A stretch of 64,000 nt of DNA from positions 82,460-146,459 of the forward strand of contig DASRWI010000031.1 of assembly GCA_035654655.1 (NCBI GenBank), read 5' to 3'. Source of the DNA: DASRWI01 sp035654655. GTDB taxonomy: Bacteria > Bacteroidota > Ignavibacteria > Ignavibacteriales > Ignavibacteriaceae. The notes below the pieces were generated by a model. That model was given only the letters and a program-made list of their open reading frames with translations, was not told where the DNA came from and ran no database searches. Made by a program: the position numbers and the translations under genes. Below are positions 35,613 through 45,447 of this stretch, piece by piece. The number at the start of each line of letters is the position of its first letter. The first letter of the stretch is position 1.

Positions 35613-38600
35613 ATGTTAGAATTTCTTAAAAAAATATTTGGTGATAAACATTCAAAGGATGTTCAGATACTTCAGCCTATCGTTGATGAAATAAATGAAG
35701 AATATGAGAAGATTAAGGGATTAAGTGATGATGAATTAAAAGCTAAAACTGTTGAGTTTAAGCAAAAAATTCAAGACTACACAGAAGAAACCAGAAAGAA
35801 AATTGAAGATTTAAAAACAAAACTTCATTTAGATGAAGATTTTGACAGGCAATCTGTATATGATGATATTGATGAGCTTGAAAAACAATTAATTGATGAA
35901 TATGAAGCTATTCTGGATGAAATTTTACCTGAAGCATTTGCAGTTGTAAAATCAACTTGCGAAAGGTTAGTTGGCAAAAGCTGGTTAGTTGCAGGACATA
36001 AAATTACGTGGGAGATGGTTCCTTATGATGTTCAGCTCATGGGAGGAATTGTACTTCATCAAGGTAAAATTGCTGAAATGGCAACTGGTGAAGGTAAAAC
36101 TTTAGTTGCTACTTTACCTATATATCTTAATGCATTAACAGGAAGAGGAGTTCACTTAATTACTGTTAACGATTACTTAGCGCTTCGTGATAGTGAGTGG
36201 ATGGGGGAAATTTACAAATTCCACGGCTTAACTGTCGGAGTAATTCTAAATACAATGACTCCTGCAGAAAGAAAAGAAAGTTATCTTAAAGATATTACCT
36301 ACGGAACTAACAATGAATTTGGTTTCGATTATTTAAGAGATAATATGACAGCTGAATCTGAAAGTATGGTTCAAAGAGGACATAATTATACTATTGTAGA
36401 TGAAGTTGACTCAGTTTTAATAGATGAAGCCCGTACTCCTTTGATTATTTCAGGTGCAGTTGATGTTGATGACCAGAAGTTCGATGAGATGAAACCTAAG
36501 ATTGAAAAACTCTATAGACTTCAAAATAGTTTGATTTCTAAATTAGTAGGTGATGCTGAAGCAATGCTCAACAACGAAGATGCATCTAAAGATGAAGTTA
36601 ATGAAGCAGGTATTTTAGTATTTAGAGCTTATCGTGGTTTACCGAAACATAACAAGCTTACAAAACTTCTTTCAGACCCTTCAGTTAAAAGACTTATGCA
36701 GTCAACTGAAATGGAATTCCTTAGAGAAAAGGGAAAGAATATGCACATCATCGATGAAGAGTTATACTTTGTTATCGATGAAAAGAATAATTCAATTGAC
36801 TTAACTGAAAAAGGCAGAGTTGAATTAGCAAGAGGTACAGGAATGGAAAAAGATTATTTTGTTCTTCCTGACCTTGGTACTGAAATAAGTAAGTTTGAAA
36901 ATGATGACACTATTGCTGAAGATGAAAAATTAAAAAGAAAAGATTTATTATATAGCAAATATTCTGAAAGCAGTGACCGAATTCATACCTTACATCAGCT
37001 ATTAAAGGCTTATACATTATTTGAAAAAGATGTGGAGTATGTTGTAACTGAAGAAGGAAAGATTGCTATTGTTGATGAGTTCACAGGTCGTGTTTTACCA
37101 GGAAGAAGATATTCAGATGGACTTCATCAGGCGATTGAAGCAAAAGAAAATGTTAAAGTGGAAAGAGATACTCAAACTTTAGCAACAATTACTTTGCAAA
37201 ATTATTTTAGAATGTATAATAAACTTGCTGGTATGACCGGTACTGCTGAAACTGAAGAGAATGAGTTTTTCCAAATATATAAACTTGAAGTTGTAGTTGT
37301 ACCTACCAACAAACCAAATGTTAGAGATGACCAGGATGATGCAGTTTATAGAACCAGAAGAGAAAAATTAAATGCTGTAATTGATCATATAAGTGAATTG
37401 CATAAAGCCGGACAACCTGTTCTGGTTGGTACTACATCAGTAGAAGTTTCTGAAACTATAAGCAGAATGCTTAAGAGAAAAGGGATTCATCATAACGTTT
37501 TGAATGCTAAACAGCATCAGCGTGAAGCTGAAATTGTTGAGCATGCAGGTGAAATTAGTGCAGTAACAATAGCTACTAATATGGCTGGTAGAGGTACTGA
37601 TATTAAGCTTGGTGCCGGTGTTCGTGAAAGAGGAGGTTTATATATCTTAGGTACTGAAAGACACGAATCAAGACGTATTGACAGGCAGTTAAGAGGTCGT
37701 TCCGGTAGACAGGGAGATCCAGGTACCAGTAAATTCTTCTTATCACTTGAAGATGATTTGATGAGATTGTTTGGGAGTGATAGAATTTCTGCTGTTATGG
37801 AAAGAATGGGAATCAAGGAAGGCGAAGTAATTCAACATCCGATGATTACCAGGTCTGTTGAACGCGCTCAGAAAAAAGTTGAAGAGAACAACTTTGCTAT
37901 CCGTAAGAGACTTCTTGAATACGATGATACAATGAATCAGCAAAGAGAAGTAATCTATACCAGAAGAAGAAGAGCTTTACAAGGTGATAGATTGAAAAGC
38001 GAAATCCTTGACCAGTTAGAGGATTATGTTGGCAACATAGTTGAAAATTATTTTGAAGATGTTCAGGTTGATGCTTTAAAAGATGATATCAGAAGAAATC
38101 TTTTAATCGAATTTAAAGTCGAACCAGAAGAATTTGAAAAATTAGGGAAAGAGGGACTTAAAGAACGCATTGTAAATTCTGCCAAAGATTTTTATAATAA
38201 GAAAGAAGAAATGTTGGGCAGTGAGCTAATGTCCAGACTTGAAAGATTTATGACATTGAGCGTAATTGACCATAAATGGAAAGAACATTTACGCGAGATG
38301 GATGATCTTAAGGAAGGTATTGGCTTAAGAGCTTACGGTCAAAAAGACCCATTGATTGAATATAAAGGAGAGGCTTTTAAATTATTTGTAACCTTGCTTG
38401 AAGAAATTAGAGATGACATAGTTACATCAACATTCAAATTCTTCCCGGCTGCTCCTGAAGAAGTTGAGAGAAGAAGAAGAGAACCTGCAGGAAGAATGAT
38501 TCAATCAAAAAGTGAAACCACCAATATAGGTTTAAGAGGTGGAAGTTCAGACCCTGGAATAGAAAGAGTTGGTAAAGCTCAGCCGGTTCACGTTGATGAA

Positions 38601-38669
38601 AAAGTTGGAAGAAACGATCCTTGTCCATGCGGCAGCGGTAAAAAATATAAAAATTGTCACGGAAAATAA
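35613..38669 (+). CDS. secA: Preprotein translocase ATPase SecA
   Basis: A 1018-residue motor that pushes unfolded proteins through SecYEG. The Walker A is MATGEGKT (about 156-163) and the DEAD-box equivalent is VDEVDSVLIDEARTPLIISG. The preprotein cross-linking domain carries an insertion rich in Asp/Glu (about 285-420). NBD2 has GTTSVEVSE, TNMAGRGTDIKLG and ERHESRRIDRQLRGRSGRQGD. The C-terminus keeps the zinc SEC-C motif CPCGSGKKYKNCHGK. Every T9SS cargo in this window would first pass through this machine. The PII gene follows 13 nt later, and AAAAGG precedes the ATG. Confidence 0.97.
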   Translation: MLEFLKKIFGDKHSKDVQILQPIVDEINEEYEKIKGLSDDELKAKTVEFKQKIQDYTEETRKKIEDLKTKLHLDEDFDRQSVYDDIDELEKQLIDEYEAILDEILPEAFAVVKSTCERLVGKSWLVAGHKITWEMVPYDVQLMGGIVLHQGKIAEMATGEGKTLVATLPIYLNALTGRGVHLITVNDYLALRDSEWMGEIYKFHGLTVGVILNTMTPAERKESYLKDITYGTNNEFGFDYLRDNMTAESESMVQRGHNYTIVDEVDSVLIDEARTPLIISGAVDVDDQKFDEMKPKIEKLYRLQNSLISKLVGDAEAMLNNEDASKDEVNEAGILVFRAYRGLPKHNKLTKLLSDPSVKRLMQSTEMEFLREKGKNMHIIDEELYFVIDEKNNSIDLTEKGRVELARGTGMEKDYFVLPDLGTEISKFENDDTIAEDEKLKRKDLLYSKYSESSDRIHTLHQLLKAYTLFEKDVEYVVTEEGKIAIVDEFTGRVLPGRRYSDGLHQAIEAKENVKVERDTQTLATITLQNYFRMYNKLAGMTGTAETEENEFFQIYKLEVVVVPTNKPNVRDDQDDAVYRTRREKLNAVIDHISELHKAGQPVLVGTTSVEVSETISRMLKRKGIHHNVLNAKQHQREAEIVEHAGEISAVTIATNMAGRGTDIKLGAGVRERGGLYILGTERHESRRIDRQLRGRSGRQGDPGTSKFFLSLEDDLMRLFGSDRISAVMERMGIKEGEVIQHPMITRSVERAQKKVEENNFAIRKRLLEYDDTMNQQREVIYTRRRRALQGDRLKSEILDQLEDYVGNIVENYFEDVQVDALKDDIRRNLLIEFKVEPEEFEKLGKEGLKERIVNSAKDFYNKKEEMLGSELMSRLERFMTLSVIDHKWKEHLREMDDLKEGIGLRAYGQKDPLIEYKGEAFKLFVTLLEEIRDDIVTSTFKFFPAAPEEVERRRREPAGRMIQSKSETTNIGLRGGSSDPGIERVGKAQPVHVDEKVGRNDPCPCGSGKKYKNCHGK

Positions 38670-38682
38670 TCCTGGCTAATAA

Positions 38683-39021
38683 ATGAAAAAAATTGAAGCA
38701 ATCATTCGTCCTTTTAAATTGGATGAAGTAAAAGAAGCTCTAATGGAAGAAGGAGTTAAGGGTTTAACAATTTCTGAAGTAAGAGGTTACGGCAGACAAA
38801 AGGGACACACAGAAACTTATAGAGGGAGCGAATACAGAATTGAATTCGTTCCCAAAATGAAGTTGGAAATCATTGTTGATTCTTCAAAGGTTGATAAAAT
38901 TGTTGATTTAATATTGAAAGTTGCTAAAACCGGTCAGGTTGGTGATGGTAAAATATTTATTTATAATGTTGAAGAGGTCATTAGAATTAGAACCGGTGAA
39001 TCCGGAAAGGAGGCATTATAA
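38683..39021 (+). CDS. Nitrogen regulatory protein P-II
   Basis: A 112-residue trimeric PII signal protein (GlnB/GlnK type) that senses 2-oxoglutarate, ATP and ADP. The T-loop carries the uridylylation Tyr51 in HTETYRGSEY. The B-loop TGQVGDGKIFIYNVEEVIRIRTGE is intact and the C-terminal RTGE is present. No amtB or glnA is adjacent, so GlnB cannot be distinguished from GlnK. It lies between secA and a TPR lipoprotein, an unusual place for this gene. Confidence 0.94.
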   Translation: MKKIEAIIRPFKLDEVKEALMEEGVKGLTISEVRGYGRQKGHTETYRGSEYRIEFVPKMKLEIIVDSSKVDKIVDLILKVAKTGQVGDGKIFIYNVEEVIRIRTGESGKEAL

Positions 39022-39062
39022 AATATTTGCTTACTATTTTTTGAAAATTGAAATTGATTCTT

Positions 39063-41186
39063 ATGTTAAAATTTAAATATTTTTCTCTTGCTGCCATATT
39101 TACATTACTTCTTTCTGGTTGTAGCTTATGGAGCAATTTTACTACGTTCTTTAACCTGTATTATAATACCAGGGATTTGTTCGATCAAGCTGAGGTGGAA
39201 ATTAAACAACAGAAAAGAAGTATATTTTCCAATGAAGAATTAACCATACCTGCAACAGCTAATCAAAATCTCTCCAAAGTAATTGAAAAAAGTTCAAAGA
39301 TATTACAGTTCGATGCTAATACTGCATTTGTTGATGAAGCTCTGATGATGCTTGGAAAATCTTTTTATTACCAAAAAAATTATCAAAAAGCTGTACGTAA
39401 GTTTACAGAACTTACTTCTACTCAATTAAAAAGCGAATACTTTCTTGAAGCTCAGTTATGGATTGCAAAATGCGATATGGCTTTAAGAAATTCTGATAAG
39501 GGATTATCAGAACTTGTATCCGTAAGAGAAAAGGCTAAGACTGAAGGAGAAGATGAAATCCAAGCTGAAACTTATGTAGAAGAAATAAAATATAGAATTT
39601 TTAAAGAGGAATATGCTCCCGCCATAGAACTTGCAAAGGAATTTATAAAAGTTAATGATGATGATGTTATAAACGCTGAAGTAGTTTATGAAATAGGTAG
39701 ACTTTACGAAAAACAAAATGATTTTAATATGGCTCTTGACTATTATAAACAAGTTCCAAATTATGACCCCTCTTATGATGTTGAGGTAAATTCATTTATT
39801 GATTTAGGGAAAGTACTAAGAAAAACAGACAAACCTAAAGAAGCTTTAGATTTATTTATTGATATGAAAAGTGAAAATAAATATAAAGAGAAATATGATG
39901 TAATTGAACTTGAAACAGGCATAACCTATTTAGAGCTTAATGAGATTGATAAAGCCATAAGTACGCTTGAGAAAGTAGATACAACATATTTACAATCTTC
40001 TGTTATTGGTATCGCAAGATTAAAGCTTGGTGAAATATTTGAATTTAAGATGAACAATTTTGATAGTGCTGCAACTTATTATCAAAGAGCTGCTTCTTCA
40101 AGTGCTCCTAAAGAATATTTAACTGTTGCACAACAAAAAGATATTTTATTTAAAAAATATAAAAACTTGAATGAAGATGTAAAGAATTATTCAAGACTTT
40201 ATACTTATGCACTTGATACTACTGTCTATATTCAAGATTCAATTAAGTATGCAGATTCAGTTACTTCAATTAGAAAAATTTATGAAGATGTTTTTGATAC
40301 AACTAAGGGTGCGGTTAATCCTGAGATGACTCAGAGAATTAATAATTTAATAAAACCTGTACGTCCCTACCAGCATTCTGATACATTAAGAAGTAACTTA
40401 TTGAAAGCTAAATATGAGCTGGCGAATTTATATTTTACGGAATTTAATTTGCCTGATTCTGCTTATGCATACTATTCAGATATTATAAATAATTATCAAA
40501 ACTCTCCATTTGAAAGTAAAACTTTATTTGCTATAGGTAGTTATTATGATTCAAAAGGTGATAGTGTAACTGCTGATAGTTTTTATAATATTATTTATGA
40601 TAAGTATAAAGACCAAACTAATTTAGTTAATGCTGCAGCAATAAAATTGAATAAGCCATTAATTGATACTGAACTTGACCCTGCGAAAGAGCTTTATAGT
40701 AGTGCAGAAAAACTGATGCTTAATAAAAATTATAAAGAAGCTGTAAAGAATTTTTATAATATTTATTTAGAGCATCCAAATTCAAGCTACGCTCCAAAAG
40801 CCTTATATACAGCAGGTTATATACTTGAGAATAATCTAATTTTAAATGATTCCGCTGCTGCAGTATATGATACATTGTTTAGTAAATATTCAAAAACTCA
40901 GTATGCCAACAGCATCGCACAAAAGCTTAACATTTACAAAATGGATAAAGCCAGACAAAATCAAATTGTTCAAGATTCTTTGAAGAATAATGGTAAGTTA
41001 AATATATCTACTGGTGCTGATTCATTAAATAGACCAAAACAATTTGAAGGGGAGCAAATACAAACTGATGAAGATACACAGCCTCCTCAGCAGAATGTTA
41101 ATACACAACAGCAGCCTGATACTTTGAAGGAACAGGGAAATATTAATAATCAAAATCAGCCAAGAGGAAGAAACAGAAGAAGATAA
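39063..41186 (+). CDS. TPR-repeat lipoprotein, possible PorW/SprE-type T9SS component
   Basis: A 707-residue lipoprotein. The lipobox is TLLLSGCSLW; the next residues NFTTFFNLYYNTRDLFDQAEVEI resemble the start of PorW/SprE (short, aromatic, with NxYYN). Then come many TPR-like helix pairs (ALMMLGKSFYYQKNYQKAVRKF, IGRLYEKQNDFNMALDYYKQV, SYYDSKGDSVTADSFY, LYTAGYILENN) and a Gln/Asn-rich basic tail. PorW links the PorKLMN ring to the outer-membrane translocon in T9SS; assignment here is by architecture only. I take the ATG at 39063; a TTG at 39048 would add five residues. Confidence 0.7.
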   Translation: MLKFKYFSLAAIFTLLLSGCSLWSNFTTFFNLYYNTRDLFDQAEVEIKQQKRSIFSNEELTIPATANQNLSKVIEKSSKILQFDANTAFVDEALMMLGKSFYYQKNYQKAVRKFTELTSTQLKSEYFLEAQLWIAKCDMALRNSDKGLSELVSVREKAKTEGEDEIQAETYVEEIKYRIFKEEYAPAIELAKEFIKVNDDDVINAEVVYEIGRLYEKQNDFNMALDYYKQVPNYDPSYDVEVNSFIDLGKVLRKTDKPKEALDLFIDMKSENKYKEKYDVIELETGITYLELNEIDKAISTLEKVDTTYLQSSVIGIARLKLGEIFEFKMNNFDSAATYYQRAASSSAPKEYLTVAQQKDILFKKYKNLNEDVKNYSRLYTYALDTTVYIQDSIKYADSVTSIRKIYEDVFDTTKGAVNPEMTQRINNLIKPVRPYQHSDTLRSNLLKAKYELANLYFTEFNLPDSAYAYYSDIINNYQNSPFESKTLFAIGSYYDSKGDSVTADSFYNIIYDKYKDQTNLVNAAAIKLNKPLIDTELDPAKELYSSAEKLMLNKNYKEAVKNFYNIYLEHPNSSYAPKALYTAGYILENNLILNDSAAAVYDTLFSKYSKTQYANSIAQKLNIYKMDKARQNQIVQDSLKNNGKLNISTGADSLNRPKQFEGEQIQTDEDTQPPQQNVNTQQQPDTLKEQGNINNQNQPRGRNRRR

Positions 41187-41187
41187 A

Positions 41188-41670
41188 TTAATCTCCAAGA
41201 TGTTCTTTGTATTTAAAACCTTTAATCGGTTCTCTAATTGTTAATACAGGACAAGGAGCTTTCCGAACTACTTTGTCGGCTGTACTTCCAAATAAAATAT
41301 GCTGCATTCCTGAATGTCCGTGAGTAGAAATTATAATCAGGTCGACATTCTCTTCTTCTGCAAGATCAATAATTTCAATGAAAGGTTTTCCTGTTTTAAC
41401 AACAAGCTTGTAATTTACATCCTCAGGTAGTTCATTCCTTGCAAGTTTCTCAAGTTCTTCGTTAGCTCTTTTATCCATCTCCATATCTACTGTAGGAAAA
41501 GCTACTTGCCCCATACTGAAATCAGGAGGATAAAGTACAGGTTCAATAACATAAACTAAAATTACTTCTGCTTTGAAAAACTCAATAAAGTTGACTGTAT
41601 ATTTTAATGCGCTGCGAGAATAATCTGAAAAATCAATAGGGACTAATACTTTTTTGATGTTAGGTTCCAT
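41188..41670 (-). CDS. Universal stress protein, UspA family
   Basis: A 160-residue single-domain Usp. It has the N-terminal VLVPIDFSDYSRSALKYTVNF and the ATP-binding GHSGMQHILFGSTADKVVRKAPCPVL near the C-terminus, so it is probably an ATP-binding member. Such proteins affect survival under stress by unclear means. Its start lies just after the stop of the cyclic-nucleotide-binding gene, so the two are translated together. The upstream gene in the same run is HisA-like. Confidence 0.9.
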   Translation of the reverse strand: MEPNIKKVLVPIDFSDYSRSALKYTVNFIEFFKAEVILVYVIEPVLYPPDFSMGQVAFPTVDMEMDKRANEELEKLARNELPEDVNYKLVVKTGKPFIEIIDLAEEENVDLIIISTHGHSGMQHILFGSTADKVVRKAPCPVLTIREPIKGFKYKEHLGD

Positions 41671-41671
41671 T

Positions 41672-42211
41672 TTAATCCTCAGGATAATTTTTAGATTTAA
41701 GTTGATATTCGAAATTCTCTTCGTTCAATTTCCTTAATCTGGCAGCAATAATCTGTGACAAAGACTGCAAAATTTTTATTCCCATTTTAGGACGAAGTTC
41801 AATATAATTATCAAGGTCAGATTTGAAAATTACTGAAACTTCACAATCCATTACTGCAATTGCTGAGCCGGATCTTTTTTCACCATCAATTAATGCAAGC
41901 TCCCCAAAAAAATCTCCTTCAACAAATGAAGCTAAGTCAATGTTATAATCATCTGTTATTTTTCTCTTAATCATTACTTCACCCTTACGTATAATGTAAA
42001 TTCCTAATCCGGGGTCCCCCTGCATAAAAATATATTCTCCTTGAACATAATTTCTTTTATGAACTATTTGAGCAAGAGAATACAAATCTTTTTTATCAAG
42101 ATTATAGAAGAGGGGAACATTAAGTAAGGATTTAATAATACTAGATTCATGGTCAGGAGTTTTGAATATATTACTCCAAAAGCTGCTATGAATAGGTTTA
42201 TTAGTTTTCAT
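41672..42211 (-). CDS. Cyclic nucleotide-binding domain protein without DNA-binding domain
   Basis: A 179-residue protein consisting almost wholly of one CNB (cNMP) domain (about 25-160). The phosphate-binding cassette is FFGELALIDGEKRSGSAIA, including the Glu that binds the ribose and an Arg for the phosphate. There is no CRP-type helix-turn-helix or kinase; residues after 150 are a single helix (SQIIAARLRKLNEEN). It may act as a ligand-sensing adaptor for a neighbour such as the universal stress protein 1 nt away. The regulator role is inferred. Confidence 0.85.
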   Translation of the reverse strand: MKTNKPIHSSFWSNIFKTPDHESSIIKSLLNVPLFYNLDKKDLYSLAQIVHKRNYVQGEYIFMQGDPGLGIYIIRKGEVMIKRKITDDYNIDLASFVEGDFFGELALIDGEKRSGSAIAVMDCEVSVIFKSDLDNYIELRPKMGIKILQSLSQIIAARLRKLNEENFEYQLKSKNYPED

Positions 42212-42220
42212 TTATACCTT

Positions 42221-42973
42221 TTAATGGAATATTCCAGATTCAGCTACACGCCATAATTTTTGACAAGGAAATTTATTTTCATATAAAGCTCTACCGATAA
42301 TAACAGAATCTATACCAACAGTTATATATCTTTGAACATCAAGCAATTCATCTTTATTTCTGATACCACCAGATAAAGTTACTTTCCCACCTGTAACTTC
42401 CGCTACATCACGAGATAACCTTATATTAGGACCACCTAAAACTCCATTTCGCATAACATCAGTAACAATAAAACGTTCAACTCCCATATCAGCCATTCTT
42501 TTTGCAAAATCCAGATAATTTATGCCGGTTCGGAATCTTCTTCCTCGGGTTATAACTTCAGTTTCAATTATATCAAGAGATACACAAATTTTAGAAGGAC
42601 CATATTTATTAAAAACTCTTTCAAACTCTGTTGGATTTTCAAGAGCCATTGTGCTAATACTTAGCCTGCTAATACCAAGGTCCATAGCAACATCTGCATC
42701 TTCCAAATTTCTTATGCCACCGGCAAATTGAACAGGAATAATTACAGAATTACAAATTTCCTTTACAATAGGATAATTTTTTTGTGTATGATCTTTGGCC
42801 CCATTAAAATCTACAACATGCAGCAGCTTAGCATTTTCTGTTCTCCATATTCGAGCCATTTCAACAGGGTCACTGCCATATTCTAAACAATCTAATTCGG
42901 GAATACCTTGTACTATACGTATTGTTTTTCGATCTTTAATATCTATCGAAGGTATTACTAATAATTTTCTCAT
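42221..42973 (-). CDS. Divergent HisA-like TIM-barrel protein
   Basis: A 250-residue half-barrel duplication protein of the HisA/HisF family. It keeps the first-strand Asp (IPSIDIKD), the phosphate loops (VQFAGGIRN, TLSGGIRNKDE), CVSLDI with the second catalytic-type Asp, and FIVTDVMRNGVLGGPN with the Thr. The usual loop DRDGTL is changed to MRNGVL, and some sequence around residues 125-145 (ETEVITRGRRFRTG) is unusual. No other his gene is near; neighbours are a CNB protein, a Usp and a glycosyltransferase. It may be the strain's HisA or a paralogue with a different substrate. Confidence 0.75.
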   Translation of the reverse strand: MRKLLVIPSIDIKDRKTIRIVQGIPELDCLEYGSDPVEMARIWRTENAKLLHVVDFNGAKDHTQKNYPIVKEICNSVIIPVQFAGGIRNLEDADVAMDLGISRLSISTMALENPTEFERVFNKYGPSKICVSLDIIETEVITRGRRFRTGINYLDFAKRMADMGVERFIVTDVMRNGVLGGPNIRLSRDVAEVTGGKVTLSGGIRNKDELLDVQRYITVGIDSVIIGRALYENKFPCQKLWRVAESGIFH

Positions 42974-42979
42974 AAATAC

Positions 42980-44452
42980 TTATAACTTAGTTAAAGAATC
43001 TTTTTTTTCCATAAAATAAACCGTTACGCCATGAAATTTTTTTTCATCTGACAATATATAATTATTCCTTTTCATAACATCTATAGCTCCGTCATAATCC
43101 TGATAACGGAAAACCATCCATATTCTTTTTGCTTCTGATGCTTCAATAGTTGATAAAAAACTTTTATCTTTTATTGATTCCCAATCAAAAGTTAATAGGT
43201 CTGTTTTTTTCTCATTTTTATTAAAGTAGTAATCAAATGCATACAATTTACTGTCCCAGGGATATACTACAATTAAATCATCAGGTTGAAATTTTTCTTT
43301 AATATATGAAGTAGTTTCACGCCATTGTTCTTTGTGATCTTTTTCAAAATATGATTCAATGCTTAGCGTACTTAAATAAAATATTAGAATTACTAAAGGG
43401 ATTACTATATATTTTCTAAAGTTCATTATTCCTGCTGAAACCAGAATGAAGAATGGAATTGAAGAAGATATAGCATATTTGCTATTAAAAATAGCTTCTG
43501 AATATCTTGAAATAGTATATGGAAGTGCAATAGGGAGTACTAACCATAAACCCAAAAGGATTATCTTTTCATTAGATTGTAAAGTAAAAATCCATTGTCT
43601 CTCTTTAGAATTTTTATTTCTAATTACTATAAAAAATCCAAGTATAGCAAATATTAAAAATAATGCCGCAAGTAGAATAGCATATTTATTGAAGTAGGAA
43701 CCTGCAAACTCTACAAAATTAAAATATAGTGTAGTTATATCAGGTTTACGAATCCAGAAACCCTTTTGTACTCTGCGAATTTGGCTATAGAAAATAAATA
43801 TCCAGGGAATAAATAAAACAAATATGGATGCAAAATTAAATAAAATGCCTTTTACTATTTCGAAGTTTATTTTTTTTGATATGGATAAAAATACTGCATA
43901 AAAGAATTGAATTAGTAAAACGAACATACCAAATACGTGAGTATAGATCAGCATTGCACTTAAAAAAATATACGGTACAGCATTTTTTTTACCATTATCA
44001 ATAAATTTTAAAAAATAATAAAATGATAAAACTGATAACAATGCAAGTAATGAATAACCTCTTGTTTCCTGAGAATACTTAATATGAAAGACTGAGACTG
44101 TAACTAATAATGATGTTATAATGGCAACATTATCATCAAACAAATATTTTGCAAGAAAAAATACTGCAATAATTAAAAGGACTCCAAAAACTACAGATAA
44201 AAGCCTTGAACCATATTCATCTATGCCAAAATATTTAATCCAGTAATGAAGAATAACATAATAAAGTGGGGGGTGAACATCGTTTGCAGTTTTATAAATT
44301 AATTGGAGAAGAGGTTTTTCTGCAAATTTTAAAGAAATAGTTTCATCCAGCCAAAGACTTTCTGTTGAAAGATTGTGAACTCTGTAGTAACTTCCTATAA
44401 TTACAAAAAGGAATAATAAGATATAATATTTATACCGGTTAAGATATTTCAT
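42980..44452 (-). CDS. GT39/ArnT-like membrane glycosyltransferase (GT-C fold)
   Basis: A 490-residue polytopic membrane protein with about ten or eleven hydrophobic segments. The first periplasmic loop carries the GT-C signature acidic pair (SLWLDETISLKFAEKPL) followed by NDVHPPLYYVILHYWIKYFG, typical of dolichyl-phosphate-mannose/ArnT-type enzymes that use polyprenyl-phosphate sugars outside the membrane. A small soluble C-terminal domain (about 390-490) follows. The acceptor is unknown (protein or lipid). It is the first gene of a minus-strand run; the HisA-like gene begins 6 nt downstream. Confidence 0.8.
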   Translation of the reverse strand: MKYLNRYKYYILLFLFVIIGSYYRVHNLSTESLWLDETISLKFAEKPLLQLIYKTANDVHPPLYYVILHYWIKYFGIDEYGSRLLSVVFGVLLIIAVFFLAKYLFDDNVAIITSLLVTVSVFHIKYSQETRGYSLLALLSVLSFYYFLKFIDNGKKNAVPYIFLSAMLIYTHVFGMFVLLIQFFYAVFLSISKKINFEIVKGILFNFASIFVLFIPWIFIFYSQIRRVQKGFWIRKPDITTLYFNFVEFAGSYFNKYAILLAALFLIFAILGFFIVIRNKNSKERQWIFTLQSNEKIILLGLWLVLPIALPYTISRYSEAIFNSKYAISSSIPFFILVSAGIMNFRKYIVIPLVILIFYLSTLSIESYFEKDHKEQWRETTSYIKEKFQPDDLIVVYPWDSKLYAFDYYFNKNEKKTDLLTFDWESIKDKSFLSTIEASEAKRIWMVFRYQDYDGAIDVMKRNNYILSDEKKFHGVTVYFMEKKDSLTKL

Positions 44453-44605
44453 TTAATTTTTTATATTGAAAGTAAAAATTAATCTATAATAAGTTTTTTA
44501 ACAAGTTTATGTTAAAAATGATTAAATTAAATCAATTATTAAAGCACACATTCGACAATATCTTAAACTTGACTTTATTTGATTCTTTGCAGATATTTCG
44601 TAAAT

Positions 44606-45439
44606 ATGACCAAAGATTTTATTTTATACACAATAAGTAACGAAAAATTAAGGATAACAACTTACGGTTATGAGCAATGCAATACTGCACCTTGCATAAT
44701 TTTTGTGCATGGATTTAAGGGATTTAAGGATTGGGGATTTGGTCCTTATCTTGCTGAATTTTTTGCTGATATGGGATATTTTGTTATAACTTTTAATTTT
44801 TCGCATAATGGAGTAGGTGACGCTTTAACAGAGTTTATTGAGATGGATAAATTCGCTGAAAATACCTACTCACTTGAAGTTGATGAATTAACTGAATTAA
44901 TAACTGCATACCAATTTGGTTTTTTTGGAAATGAATTCGCAAACAATGTTGCACTCCTTGGACATAGTAGAGGAGGAGCTATTTCCTTATTAACAGCAAA
45001 AAATATGGAGATAGTTAAAGCTATAGCTGTTTGGGCTTCAGTAAGCAAATTGGATAGATACTCCGCAAGACAAAAAGATAAATGGAAAAAGGATGGAGTA
45101 TTTGAAGTTCAAAATTCAAGAACAAATCAGTTAATGAAAATGAATTACTCCTTTTTAGAAGATTTAGAAGAAAATAAAGATGATATTCTAAATGTTCAAA
45201 AAGCTGTTAAGGAATTGAAAAAGCCCTTGTTTATTGCACACGGTGAGCAAGATTTATCAGTTCCAATTGCAGAAGGTGAACAGCTTTATAAATGGAGCAG
45301 CAAAAAATTAACTGAATTTTACAAAATACCTACAGCCGGACATACTTTTGGTATAGCTCATCCTTTTACTGAAAGTAATTTGATGTTTGAAGAATTGTTA
45401 AATAAAACTGAAGATTTTTTTAGAACTAATTTATTTTGA
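44606..45439 (+). CDS. Alpha/beta hydrolase (dienelactone hydrolase/peptidase-like)
   Basis: A 277-residue cytoplasmic hydrolase. It shows the oxyanion region HGFKGFKDWGFGPYLAE, the nucleophile elbow GHSRGGAISLL (Ser), HGEQDLSVP (Asp) and AGHTFGIAHP (His), a complete catalytic triad. The substrate is unknown; related proteins are annotated as esterases or peptidases. I prefer the ATG at 44606 over a TTG at 44579. BioY begins 8 nt downstream, so the two are probably one operon. Confidence 0.82.
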   Translation: MTKDFILYTISNEKLRITTYGYEQCNTAPCIIFVHGFKGFKDWGFGPYLAEFFADMGYFVITFNFSHNGVGDALTEFIEMDKFAENTYSLEVDELTELITAYQFGFFGNEFANNVALLGHSRGGAISLLTAKNMEIVKAIAVWASVSKLDRYSARQKDKWKKDGVFEVQNSRTNQLMKMNYSFLEDLEENKDDILNVQKAVKELKKPLFIAHGEQDLSVPIAEGEQLYKWSSKKLTEFYKIPTAGHTFGIAHPFTESNLMFEELLNKTEDFFRTNLF

Positions 45440-45447
45440 GGAATTAA

